Assembly: GCA_029721435.1 (NCBI GenBank)
Contig: CM056574.1
Location: 74,877,501 to 74,941,500, forward strand
Source: Gymnothorax reevesii
Lineage: Eukaryota; Chordata; Actinopteri; Anguilliformes; Muraenidae
Length of the DNA: 64,000 nt
Reading direction: 5' to 3'
The stretch's first letter is position 1; every line of letters starts with the position of its first letter. The position numbers and the translations under genes were made by a program. Positions 1-8,940 of the stretch are shown in pieces. Under the pieces are notes generated by a model that was not told the DNA's origin, did no database searches, and saw only the letters and a program-made list of their open reading frames with translations.

Positions 1-547
1 CCGAGCTGGGGAGAGGAGAAGCTGGTGTGCAACTCTTATCTCCATCCCGAAAGGTGACGGAGGCCGCGGGCTGCCAAGCCCGAGCCGGAGTAATGAAGAT
101 GTCGTCATCTTCTTCATCCTCTGATATGAGGAGTTCTGAGACACCATCTTCATCGTCCCCACAGTCCAGTTCTAGGACGTCTTCCTCACACGGGGGATCC
201 GCGGCTAGGTCGAGCTGGGAGCCCCAGCTAGCGCTAGCCTCCGCAATCGCCACCATAGCGACTGCCAAATCCTCTTTGCCCTCGGCGGCAGCGCCGTCGG
301 AGGGGATGAGGGGGTCAAATCCAGACAAGCTAGCCTGGCAGGCTAGCCTTCTGCGGAGAATTTTCGCCGCAAACACCGCGCAGTGTTGGCACGAGCCGGG
401 GAGTTCGATAGCCATACGGGCGCGTTCTAGCCCCTGGCAGCTCGAGCAGACCTGGTGTGGATCTTTACTCGAGATCTTGTTCCCACAGCGACAGGGACGG
501 GTCCAGGAGTCTCCGTGCCCATTGGTATGGGGGTTTTTGGCCTCCAT
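1..547 (-). CDS. DIRS-like ORF1 (gag-like), N-terminal part, runs off window
   Basis: Minus-strand frame with ATG at 547-545, open without a stop for 182 codons to the window edge. Residues about 18-70 contain repeated cysteine pairs in the order C-x-C, then C-x2-C (VCSSC), then C-x2-C (SCQHC). This cysteine-rich start followed by a basic stretch (KILRRRL) is the pattern I associate with ORF1 of vertebrate DIRS1-like elements. The middle is alanine-rich and the part near the edge is strongly acidic (runs of E and D). The plus-strand frame over the same bases (27-557), rich in serine, is the antisense shadow of that acidic region. The likely role is RNA packaging and particle formation. The absence of stops suggests a younger copy than the DIRS element at 2909-8677. 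The C-terminal half is outside the window. Confidence 0.6.
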   Translation of the reverse strand, partial: MEAKNPHTNGHGDSWTRPCRCGNKISSKDPHQVCSSCQGLERARMAIELPGSCQHCAVFAAKILRRRLACQASLSGFDPLIPSDGAAAEGKEDLAVAMVAIAEASASWGSQLDLAADPPCEEDVLELDCGDDEDGVSELLISEDEEDDDIFITPARAWQPAASVTFRDGDKSCTPASPLPSS

Positions 548-607
548 TCCTAGCTAGCTGGTGTGCAAGCCGGGAGACGAGGCAGCTAGTTGGTGTGCTA
601 ACTTTAA

Positions 608-743
608 AGAAAACCGAGAGGTAGCTGGTGTGCTTGCGCTCGGAGCTTGACGTGCCGTGGTGAGGCGTCGAGTGAAGAAAACCGAGAGGTAGCTGGTGTG
701 CTAGCCTTCGGTACTCGACGTGCCGTGGTGAGGTGTCGAGGAC
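608..743 (-). repeat. Two-copy 68-bp direct repeat in the DIRS-like leader
   Basis: Two adjacent units, 608-675 and 676-743, each begin AGAAAACCGAGAGGTAGCTGG and share TGCCGTGGTGAGG further on. A weaker third relative (AGCTGGTGTGC, AGTTGGTGTGCTAAC) lies at 555-605. They sit just upstream of the minus-strand ATG at 547, in the untranslated leader of the DIRS-like element. Confidence 0.75.
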
Positions 744-1088
744 AGTGCTGCCCAAGCTGTGGAAAGCGGGAGAGCACTGAGTCCGGTCTGGTGTGACCGA
801 CGAAGCAATAAGGTATCCAAAGCTAGTAGCGCCCGGCGACAAAAAATCCGTCTGTGGACAGTTAAGCTAACCAGCCCTGGACGAGAGATATGCTCCGAGT
901 GAGAAGAAGTGTTTGAATGACGTCGTGCCGTCCGCATGAACTATTTAAGGTGGGTGCACCACCTGGGCGGACGGACACGTTCACCAGCCAATCAGGATTG
1001 GCGTAATGAGATTAATGCTTCTGAGGCTGCAGCGAGGCGTGCATCCCATAGTGAGACATCGAGCGAAATATTATGAAAGAGAACCGTT

Positions 1089-1479
1089 AATATAAATTTG
1101 TTCGATAAAGATGAGCGGAGTCGTTATCACGGCACCTGTCAGCCTAAAAATTATTGATGTCGGCAGAAGTAACTATCAGTCCATGAAAATTTTTTTTTTT
1201 TTTTCAGCGGATATTCTAGTTACAACATGATTGAGCTAGCAAAGCAGTTTTGTGTTGCTTTGTGCGGTATTTATTCAGTTTTGGGAAATCACGATGTCTA
1301 GAAAACATGTCCAAATTGGCTGCCTCACAAGGACTAGTTAACGTCAGAACTCATGTATTTCCACGGATACGGAGAAAAAAAACGCAAAAAAACTTTTATA
1401 TTTTGAGAGCGAAATGCCCATAGTATGAATAAATTTTGATTATACATTTTATTTTTGTGGTAATAGTTGTATGATCGCT
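1089..1479. other. AT-rich spacer, no gene seen
   Basis: AT-rich sequence with a T-run near 1190-1204. No coding frame, tRNA or recognisable repeat terminus seen. Confidence 0.5.
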
Positions 1480-1602
1480 TTATTACCGTGGAGGGTGTGC
1501 TTGACCGTCATTCTTGTCACTTCAGTGATAACGGAACGAGGCGCTGGCCGCATCACTGTCGTGACAAGAATGACGGTCAAGCACATCCTCGCGAGTAATA
1601 AT
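1480..1602. repeat. Short hairpin element (about 50-bp arms)
   Basis: The left arm 1480-1530 and right arm 1552-1602 are inverted copies. The core GTGCTTGACCGTCATTCTTG is matched exactly by its complement on the other side. The loop is about 21 bp and GC-rich. It looks like a tiny foldback or MITE remnant; no clear target duplication was found. Confidence 0.75.
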
Positions 1603-1873
1603 GCTTAATTAACGTTAGCTCTGATTAATGTGGCCATGCAGCAAAAGTAACTAGCAAAATTAAGGCTGAACAGAGTTAAATACTTCAGCCCCACCTCTCG
1701 GGGGCTTTCGCTAATCACCTTTTCAGACTTAACTCAAATTACCTCCGAAATAAGCAGTTTTCACGAATCTGTTGATTTATTAAATGTTCATTTCAAAGTA
1801 CAAATACAAACAAATTAATTAAATCAATGGCCTTGGCACCAGAGATAGGCAGAGTAATATTTTCAGTGATGAG

Positions 1874-2473
1874 CAGCGGCGGCTCGTGAACTGGCAAGAG
1901 GGGAAGCTCAAACAATCCCTTAAAATTAATGACTGGTCATGTCCTGTTTTCAATCATTCATTTAAATTACCATAACAGAAACTTCGAAGAACTCTCTGCA
2001 TTATCAAATGTGGCCAGTTTTCATTTATAACGCATACTGCTTACGATTCCAGACTTCTCACGATTTTATTTACTCAGGGGTTGGGGCTGGAAGCAATGCA
2101 TTTGTTTCACGATTGTTTAAATTAAATAAGATAGCCTAATTTGAAACGTCTTTTGGCAATTCCATTGCTTCGAACTCCTCCATGCACAAGTAGGCCTACT
2201 TAAATTCCACGCGAAAATCTCTTCCATACGCGTTGATAGAATAATTGCTGTCTACAGCAGAGGAACGTAAAAATGCCACTTAAACTCATGCCGGATGCGT
2301 GAGAGTTGACAGGTATGTGTAATTAATGAAAACTGGCCGCATCAGATAATGTTGAGTTTTCGGAGTTTCTGTTATTGTAGTTTAAATGAATAATTGAAAA
2401 CAGGTCATGATCAATCATTAACTTTAAGGAATTGTTTGAGCTTACTCTGTTGCTAATTCACGAGCCGCCACTG
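1874..2473. mobile_element. Non-autonomous hAT element, 600 bp, complete
   Basis: It begins CAGCGGCGGCTCGTGAA and ends with the inverted complement TTCACGAGCCGCCACTG. The inverted similarity continues inward for more than 150 bp (about 1874-2035 against 2300-2473). It is flanked on both sides by the identical 8-bp sequence GTGATGAG (1866-1873 and 2474-2481), the target-duplication length of hAT elements. It encodes no transposase. Related right ends occur at about 31255-31560, 35200-35557 and 38775-39176, all carrying the track AAAACTG...CCTGATAATGTTGAG and ending near TTCAC. Confidence 0.9.
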
Positions 2474-2716
2474 GTGATGAGGTATTTTTCATTTCAGCAC
2501 ACGCTACCCGTACTGTCGTGATCATTTGAGAACATTCGAAACGTCGAATTGACCAATCAGATTGCTCGGTTGGATCTACGTGTCGTATAATATGGGAAAC
2601 TGGAGAGTGTGGTGCACTGAAGCCATATTGGTTTCTTCAACTATTAGTTAGCTAGCATGATTACAAAAAAGTGGCTGATGACATAGTCAAAAACAGACGA
2701 AAATTGTGTGCATTGA

Positions 2717-2908
2717 TTGATTGAATGCACCACAATCAGTGGAAAGTCTGTGTTGGTAGTGTGTTTGTGGTCAGCTATTACCAATGCACAGCCAGACACA
2801 ATATTTTTTGACCAGCTTGAGTTGGATGGGACCACAGCAAATGATATAACAGTGAAACTGCAAGCACGTCTTCATAAAATTGGATTTGATGACTACTTCT
2901 TGGGGGAG
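2717..2908 (+). pseudogene. hAT-family transposase pseudogene, N-terminal fragment
   Basis: The plus-strand frame reads ...VCLWSAITNAQPDTIFFDQLELDG... then DITVKLQARLHKIGFDDYFLGE, where the DIRS element interrupts it. The layout (FFD-LEL--TTA--I, then GF--YFL-E) matches the KIAA1586-like group of hAT transposase-derived proteins as I remember it. The reading resumes at 8678 with VASVCDGA, the expected continuation. The frame that appears to continue to 3091 is DIRS terminal-repeat sequence and is not part of this gene. Non-functional: only a short fragment remains. Confidence 0.7.
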
Positions 2909-3089
2909 TGTTCTATTTCGTACGTGCTCCGCCCTCTAACGGGCTTCGCTATTGGTTTACCCCTCCGAGGCTCCACCTCGGCGCCTGAAAAGAAAATTGA
3001 ACTCACCTGCTCCGTAGGAGTGGGTAGCATACTCACCCCCTATAAAGCCCCGCCGCTGTCAGTGCTTGTCTCCCTTTTTCACTCAGCCT
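2909..3089 (+). repeat. DIRS left inverted terminal repeat
   Basis: Inverted match to 8472-8677, including GGGTAAACCAATAGCGAAGC in the right copy. The left copy has a different outermost part, and the ICR records both versions separately. Confidence 0.9.
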
Positions 3090-5240
3090 GATGAAAGTTT
3101 GGACTCTCGCGGAATTAAGTCGCGAAAGATATGGATTAAGTTTTGTCTCTATATGCCTCCCCCTTGGCGCCCTCGGACCAGCACGATGACTATGCATCTG
3201 GCTGGCGGGAGACGCCAGGCGCAGGCTGCTCCGTGTCGCCTATGCAAGCGTCCCCACGGGCAGGGGCATGTACAGCGGCTACAGTTTGTGCGCCCTCCAG
3301 GCTGGCTCGGGGCCAACCTGAGGGCTGGCGGCGGTCCGTCTGAAGCTCTGACAACGGCCCTCTTCCAGGAGGACAAGCTCCTTTCGTGCTTGAGTGACTA
3401 CTTCACCATCGGTCCGCTGGCCCAGCAAAGTGGGGACCGTGGCCCGGTGTACGATGTCCGAAGATGTCGCCATGAACCGATGGCAGCCAATCTCCTTTGG
3501 GGCTTACTCCACCGTGTCCTGACGATGGTCGACCGCCTGGAGTCTGCCCGCGAGCAGCTGTCGTCGCCTTCGCTTGGCAGCCGTCGTCGCACGTCTTCAG
3601 AGGACCGGCCATCAGCGGGCTCCAGCCCCCGTCTACTGCTTCTGCAGCCTCGCAGCTTCTGGTCGCCCTGCCTCTGTGAGATTTACAAATAAAAGGCATT
3701 ATTTGTATTTGGCTTCAAGATCGTTATTCATGCTACTCACGCTGACACACTGGTTGTTTCAGATGTTTGCATTCTTGGTCATTGGGATACTTTACTGGGG
3801 AGAGCAGAGTGGCTTCCCCTTTTTTTCACCAGCTCAGTAGAGGGACACGGTGCGTGAGGCTTGTGTTTCCTCAGCATTTCTATGCAACACAGAACAGCAA
3901 TCTGGGCTTCACAGCTAAAAGGGTTATTTATGAAACGCTGGTTAGCCAACCAACGAGGTTCGCGTTCTACCCGCGGGGTAGTGTAACGTCAAACAATGTG
4001 GCTAATCGTAATTATGGCGATGACACCCTCCCGCCATGCTGCTGGCAGGGGGGTTCGCTGCAGATCCTTCAATTCGGGGCGAACTGATGCAGATTGCCAT
4101 CGACTTCCTAACGCTGCTAGCTGGACTGGCTCCAGCGGCGCGATTAGTACAAGTCCGCTATACACCGGCGCTTCGCCAGCTATAAATTGTTTATGGAACA
4201 ATGGATAGCTAAGCGCCAGCTAAGTTGGCGTGTTCTACCAGCGGAGGTAGTACACGGTCAAGCATTGTAGCTAATCGGAAATCTGACGATGATACCCTCC
4301 CATCTTACAGTGGCAGGGGCGTTCACTCAAATCTTCGACTCGGTTCACTGTGCATCCCGGGAACAAGGGGCGGGATGTTTGCACAAGTGTAATTTTAGTA
4401 CTGGGGCTAATGAAGCTGTGGAGAGGACCTCCACTCGTTCTGCTCCAAGCCGAATGTGCTAACCATGGCGGTAGCACACGAGCTCCGGACCAAAATTGAC
4501 GCACTCCATCTCTGAAAGCAGTGCTGGTTTGGCCAAATTCAGTCTGGAAATTCAGCGAACTCGCTTCATCCGGATGGGTCTCCAGTGAAGAAACGTTCAC
4601 AAACTAATAACCAGCTTGTTGCTAACACTAGCTGGGCTGGCTCCAGCAGCGTGTTTAGGATACGTCAGCGCACTTCTGTTTCCGGGTTGCACGGAAGTGG
4701 AGTCGCCCGCCATTTTGGCTCCATAGCTCCTGAGGTCTCGCAAAATTCTCACTATGCATCCCGGTGGCAAGGGACGGGATTGTGTACGCAAACTTAAATC
4801 TGGTACTGGGGCTTCCGAACCCGTGGAGAAAAGTGTCGCGCGTTCTGCCCCACAGCTCGAGGTGTGTTAATGGCCAATGTCTCTGAGGGTAAACGTCGGG
4901 AAGAGCTTTCGCTTGACTCAGAGACAGCTGCGCCCCCACCGCCCACGGTGAGTGAGTCACCAGGTGACGTGCTTGGGGTTGCAGTGGATGCGCTGTTGCC
5001 ATTGGCCTATCAGCCCTTACGGCAGGGCCCCCCGGTCGAACCCTCCCACAGGGGGCGGGGCGTCGCGGGAGGGCCTGGGCTATCGGGAACCATAGAATCA
5101 ACTGCTTCACCACTGACGAATCACTATCAGTTGTGGGTGAGGTTGTGCGCCCCCCTTCCGAGGTGGTTGGACAGAACGTTGCGGAAGGGATACGCATCGC
5201 AGTTTCGCTGCCGTCCTCCCCCATTCAAAGGCATTGTATA
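3090..5240 (+). pseudogene. DIRS internal 5' region, degenerate gag-like part
   Basis: GC-rich, with only short frames, such as 3066-3692, which includes a cysteine pair (CRLCKRPHGQGH) that could be gag debris. 4290-4470 and 4710-4870 are imperfect direct copies of each other, sharing TGCATCCCGG and GTACTGGGGCT, so an internal duplication has occurred. 3700-3990 is less GC-rich and may be a small foreign insertion. I cannot assign a continuous protein here. Confidence 0.45.
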
Positions 5241-5364
5241 GACGAAGCTCCCCGGTTCCGCCCAAAGGGCGGTTGTGAAGGAAGAGGTAAACTCGCTTCG
5301 ACGGAGAAAGGCCATAAGACCGGTTCCTCTGTCAGAAGCTTAAGCAGGATTTTACTCCCCATAT

Positions 5365-6590
5365 TTTTTGATCCCCTAAAAATTGGGAGGCCTGAGGCCC
5401 ATTTTGGATCTTTGGGAGCTGAACAATCACATTGTGCTCAGACCATTCCAGATCCTGACGGTGAAGGCGTTGCTGGAACGCGTCAGGCCGGGAGACTGGG
5501 TGACGTCAATAGGTCTGACAGATGCCCATTTTCACGTCCCAATCCTGCCACGCCATCAGAAATTCCTTTGCTTTGCACTACAGGACCGGACCTTTCAGTT
5601 TTGCCGCCTCCTGTTTGGATACTCCCTGGTACCACAGACATAGTCCAAATGTGTGAGACAACCCTAGCGCCGCTTCGGCTGAGATGGGTGTGGCTTCTAC
5701 CTATCTGGACGATTGGCTAATCCCGGCCGAACAGATGGCAACCGCCTATACGAAGTTGGTGATGCGTCATATTGTGCTGCTGGGCTATCAACTACGACAA
5801 GCACCCTGCAGCCCAGCCAGACAGCGCGGTATTTAGGAATGCAGTTGGACTCTCAGACCATGACCGCATGCCTATCGGTGGAGAGAGCAGAGGCGATCCT
5901 GTCTTGTGCCCAACGGTTACAGGACGCAGTCTCAGTGCGGGCGATAGAAGTCATGTCGCTACCGGGGATGATGGCTGCTGCCCATCTAGTAGTCTGCTTA
6001 GGGCTACTGCACAAGAGATCTGCAGCGCTGGTTCATACGCCTTCGGCTGGGCCCGAGGCGAGACCAGCAGCGCATGCTCCGCATACCATTGCAAGCACGG
6101 CGGACCTTAGCGTTTTGGGCCTCACACGGCCGGCTCCGCGAGGGAGTTCGGTTGGGGTGCCTGGCTCACTATGCCCATGCATTCGTGGATACCTCCCTCA
6201 CAGGGTGGGGCGGAACTTGTGGCCCTGCTTCGGTCGCTGGTACATGGCAGGGGCCCCGGCAGCACATCAACCTACTGGAACTCATGGCAGTTCAGAGGGT
6301 GCTGCACCATTTTTCCCCACAGTTGGATGGGAGGCACGTCCTGTGAGATCAGACAACACGACGGCGGTAGCCTATCTCAACAGACAAGGGGAGGGTCAGA
6401 TCAGTGACCCTACACAAGATGGCGGCTTCCATCCTAATATGGGCAGATCGCCACTTGCGCTCTCTGAAGGCCAACATGTTCCTGGCATCCTCAACACTCG
6501 GGCAGATGGGCTGTCCAGGGGGGCGCTGCCCGAGGAGGATTGGAACCTCCCCACCGGCGACAGCCGAGCAAACCTGTAGGCTGGTCGGGC
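5365..6590 (+). pseudogene. DIRS reverse transcriptase and RNase H, frameshifted
   Basis: 5383-5640 reads GGLRPILDLWELNNHIV...VKALLERVRPGDWVTSI...FHVPILPRHQKFLCFA, the conserved start of a DIRS-type RT palm. A different frame carries the catalytic YLDDW at 5702-5716, and a third frame resumes at about 5830 (YLGMQLDSQTMTACLS). 6170-6600 carries RNase H-like pieces: HINLLELMAVQRVL, SDNTTAVAYLNRQG, then a DLFANREN segment. At least four frame changes separate these blocks, so no functional enzyme can be made. In family members this enzyme copies the element RNA into DNA. Confidence 0.85.
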
Positions 6591-6949
6591 TACTGAAGAT
6601 GGATCTGTTTGCGAACAGGGAGAACGCTCTGTGCCCGCTGTGGTTCTCCCTGAGGCCTACCAACAATCCTCCCCTGGGGGTGGATGCGTTGGCCTATCCA
6701 GTGTGGCCGGCCGGCCTGCTATATGCGTTCCCGCCGCTGCGGCTATTAATGCCACTTACTTCGCAGAGTGAGGGAGCAGCACTTGTCCATAACTGTGGTG
6801 GCACCACTGTGCCCGAGCGCCAGATGGGTTCCGGACCTTATCCAGCTGGCGTTGGGGAGCCCATGGGAAATTCCGGACCCTCCCCTAACCGGGACTCGGA
6901 TACCGAACGCCGTCCGCACCTGCCCCCTCCTGGCCTGGAAGCTGAAAGG

Positions 6950-8000
6950 GTAAGGTTAACTGAATCGGGCTTACCCGAAGCGGTTGTGTCCACAATTCAG
7001 TATGCGCGTGCCCTGGCCACGTCCAAGGCTTATGCGACTCGTTGGCAGACTTTCGTGGGCTGGTGTCAGGTGAAAGGCCTGAAACCGCGCTCATGCCCCC
7101 TTCAGGGGGTGCTAGAGTTCCTTCAGGGGCTCTTCGAGAGGGGCCGTGCAGCATCCACCTTGGGCGTGTTCGCGGCGGCCATTGCAGTAGGTCATGATGG
7201 GTTGACCGCTTCTCAGCTAGAAGTCACCCCCTGGTAAAGCGGTTTTTGAAGGGAGTCCGCAGGCTGAAACCCCCGATGCAGCACTTGGTTCCACAGTGGG
7301 ATCTGCAGACGGTGCTGGACGGCCTGGCGGGACCACCATTTGAACCCTTGGACCAGGCGGACCTGCATACCTTAGCGATCAAGACGGCCCACCTTTTAGC
7401 CTTTGCATCAGCCAGGAGGGTGAGCGAATTGGGGGCCCTTCCCGTGCACCCGTCATGCCTGACTGTAAGCGAGGATAATGGATCAGTGGAACTTCGCCCT
7501 AATCCGTCCTTCCAACCTAGGATAATGGATCAGTGGAACTTCGCCCTAATCCGGCTGTCCGACCTAAGGTCATCACTTCAGCCTTCAGTTCTTCGGTGAT
7601 CCGGCTCAGGGCTTTCTGCCCTCTGCCCCATGCCACCAGTGAGCAGGAACGGATGCACAAACTGGGCCCAGTGCGAGCGCTCATGCTGACATTAAACGCA
7701 CGGCAAGCCTTAGGAAGGCGGATCAGCTGTTTGTGGGCTATGGTGAGCGGGCTCAACGGGCCCCTCTATTATCGCAGCGCCTCGCCCACTGTATCTGTGA
7801 TGCAATCGGCAGAGCCTATTCGGCAGTGGGCCTCTCCACCCCGGCGGGGCTGATCACACATTCTATCCGTGGGGGAGATTCACAAGGCGGCCTTGCGGTC
7901 TTACGCATCCACCTTCGCGCAGTCATATCTGAGGGCATGACCGCCAGTTGGTCGCGCATTCAGTCCTGGGAACCCTGTCAGCAGGGTCCCCCTCCAACGC
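6950..8000 (+). pseudogene. DIRS tyrosine recombinase, frameshifted
   Basis: The N-terminal SAM-like part is at 6955-7230 (VSTIQYARALATSKAYATRW...). The catalytic core begins at about 7290 with AHLLAFASARRVSELGALPVH, which carries the first conserved Arg. After a frameshift it continues at about 7740-7880 with LITHSIRGG, matching the His-x2-Arg box. I do not see a convincing catalytic Tyr afterwards. A 47-bp tandem duplication (7473-7519, 7520-7566) disrupts the middle. This family of enzymes integrates the circular DIRS cDNA. Confidence 0.8.
7473..7566 (+). repeat. 47-bp tandem duplication inside the recombinase region
   Basis: GGATAATGGATCAGTGGAAC and the following bases occur twice in tandem, 47 bp apart. 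47 is not a multiple of three, so the event itself breaks the frame. Confidence 0.85.
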
Positions 8001-8333
8001 TAACTAGTATGTTACCACACCCTGGGGCGATGCGCTCTGGGGGCGCCTCGCCTGCGGGTGTGGGGGAGGGGCGCGTAGACGGGATATAACAGCTACAAAA
8101 GCCCCCCCCCTCATTCCTTCGTTCTGTCATTCTAGAAGGGGCCTTATCGGAAGGGGCCCCATCTGACACCGGCTTGGGTCTGGTGTTGTTTGGTGTGTCA
8201 TGACCTGGGCCGGGGTACGCAGCCTGGCGGTGCCCGCCCCAGGAAAGACACGGCTTTGTTGGTTTCCAACTAGAACTCTAGGGTGCGGGGCCACCTGGGA
8301 GTACATTCATCCCTAACGGCCTTCGCCGTAGGT

Positions 8334-8440
8334 GTAAACCAATAGCGAAGCCCGTTAGAGGGCGGAGCACGTACGAAATAGAACAAATAGTTACCCTGGA
8401 TGTAACTCCAGTTCTATGAGTACGTGCGTAGCCCTCTAAC
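8334..8440 (+). repeat. DIRS internal complementary region (ICR)
   Basis: 8334-8385 is the reverse complement of the left terminus (2909-2960), and 8382-8440 is the reverse complement of the right terminus (about 8619-8677). The two overlap by AACA, the complement of the TGTT at each end. In DIRS biology the ICR templates completion and circularisation of the cDNA. Confidence 0.9.
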
Positions 8441-8471
8441 TGCCTGCCCAGCTGGCCCCCAGATGTGAGAT

Positions 8472-8677
8472 GCTGAGTTTCAAAGGGAGACGAGCACTGA
8501 CAGCGGCGGGGCTTTATAGGGGGTGAGCATGCTACCCACTCCTACGGAGCAGGTGAGTTCAATTTTCTTTTCAGGCGCCGAGGTGGAGCCTCGGAGGGGT
8601 AAACCAATAGCGAAGCCCGTTAGAGGGCTACGCACGTACTCATAGAACTGGAGTTACATCCAGGGTAACTATTTGTT
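8472..8677 (-). repeat. DIRS right inverted terminal repeat
   Basis: Inverted copy of 2909-3089, with an additional outer segment (CATAGAACTGGAGTTACATC) that is absent from the left end but present in the ICR. Confidence 0.9.
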
Positions 8678-8940
8678 TTGTGGCATCTGTATGTGATGGA
8701 GCATAAGTATTGCCGAACAGAAGAGTTGCTGCACAACTTTGTACCAGATTTCCAGACCTGCTTGTGTGGCACTGCTCAAATCATCATCTGGAATTGGCAG
8801 TTGGCGATGTTCTCAAGGAGGTTGTTGGACTTGACCATTGTTAGATTTTCTTTGACAAGCTCTACACTCTAGGCTATATCATGCCTCACCCAAAAACCAG
8901 AGAACTGTGTCATTGAGCACGGAGTGTTGGGCAACATCTC
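8678..8940 (+). pseudogene. hAT-family transposase pseudogene, continuation after the DIRS insertion
   Basis: It resumes with VASVCDGA and, after a frame change at about 8780, reads SNHHLELAVGDVLKEVVG, then FFDKLYTL and a later SIGRVLSA. This is the classic D-x-A...NHRLEL block of hAT transposases of the KIAA1586-like type. It contains several stops. With 2717-2908 it forms one gene split by the 5.77-kb DIRS element. Confidence 0.7.

Larger units (their letters stand above)
1..1088 (-). mobile_element. DIRS-like YR retrotransposon, leading part (truncated by window edge)
   Basis: Read on the minus strand, this is a terminal region (about 1088-900), a GC-rich leader with direct repeats (about 900-550), and then an open frame from 547 to the window edge whose cysteine pattern resembles DIRS1-group ORF1. 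The outer end is placed near 1088 by analogy with the complete DIRS copy at 2909-8677, which also ends in GTT; I cannot see the opposite end, so this boundary is inference. The composition is far more GC-rich than the AT-rich DNA from 1090 onward, which supports a boundary near 1090. Confidence 0.6.
2909..8677 (+). mobile_element. DIRS1-like tyrosine-recombinase retrotransposon, full length, inactive
   Basis: It is bounded by inverted terminal repeats (2909-3089 and 8472-8677) and has a DIRS-type internal complementary region at 8334-8440. The ICR is the reverse complement of the left end joined to the reverse complement of the right end, so it reveals both termini; each carries TGTT at the junction (2909-2912 and 8674-8677). 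Internal order is a degenerate gag-like region, reverse transcriptase, RNase H, then tyrosine recombinase, all on the plus strand and all broken by frameshifts. No target-site duplication is apparent, as expected for integration by a tyrosine recombinase. It is inserted in a hAT transposase pseudogene. Confidence 0.9.

Noticed and set aside
27..557. Serine-rich plus-strand frame as a gene
   Set aside because: It is the antisense of the acidic, cysteine-patterned DIRS-like ORF1 on the minus strand.
2620..2632. SRF CArG box in GCCATATTGG
   Set aside because: Only five A/T bases lie between CC and GG, where six are required.
2717..3091. 124-residue frame as one protein
   Set aside because: Its first half is hAT transposase and its second half is DIRS terminal repeat; the junction is at 2908/2909.
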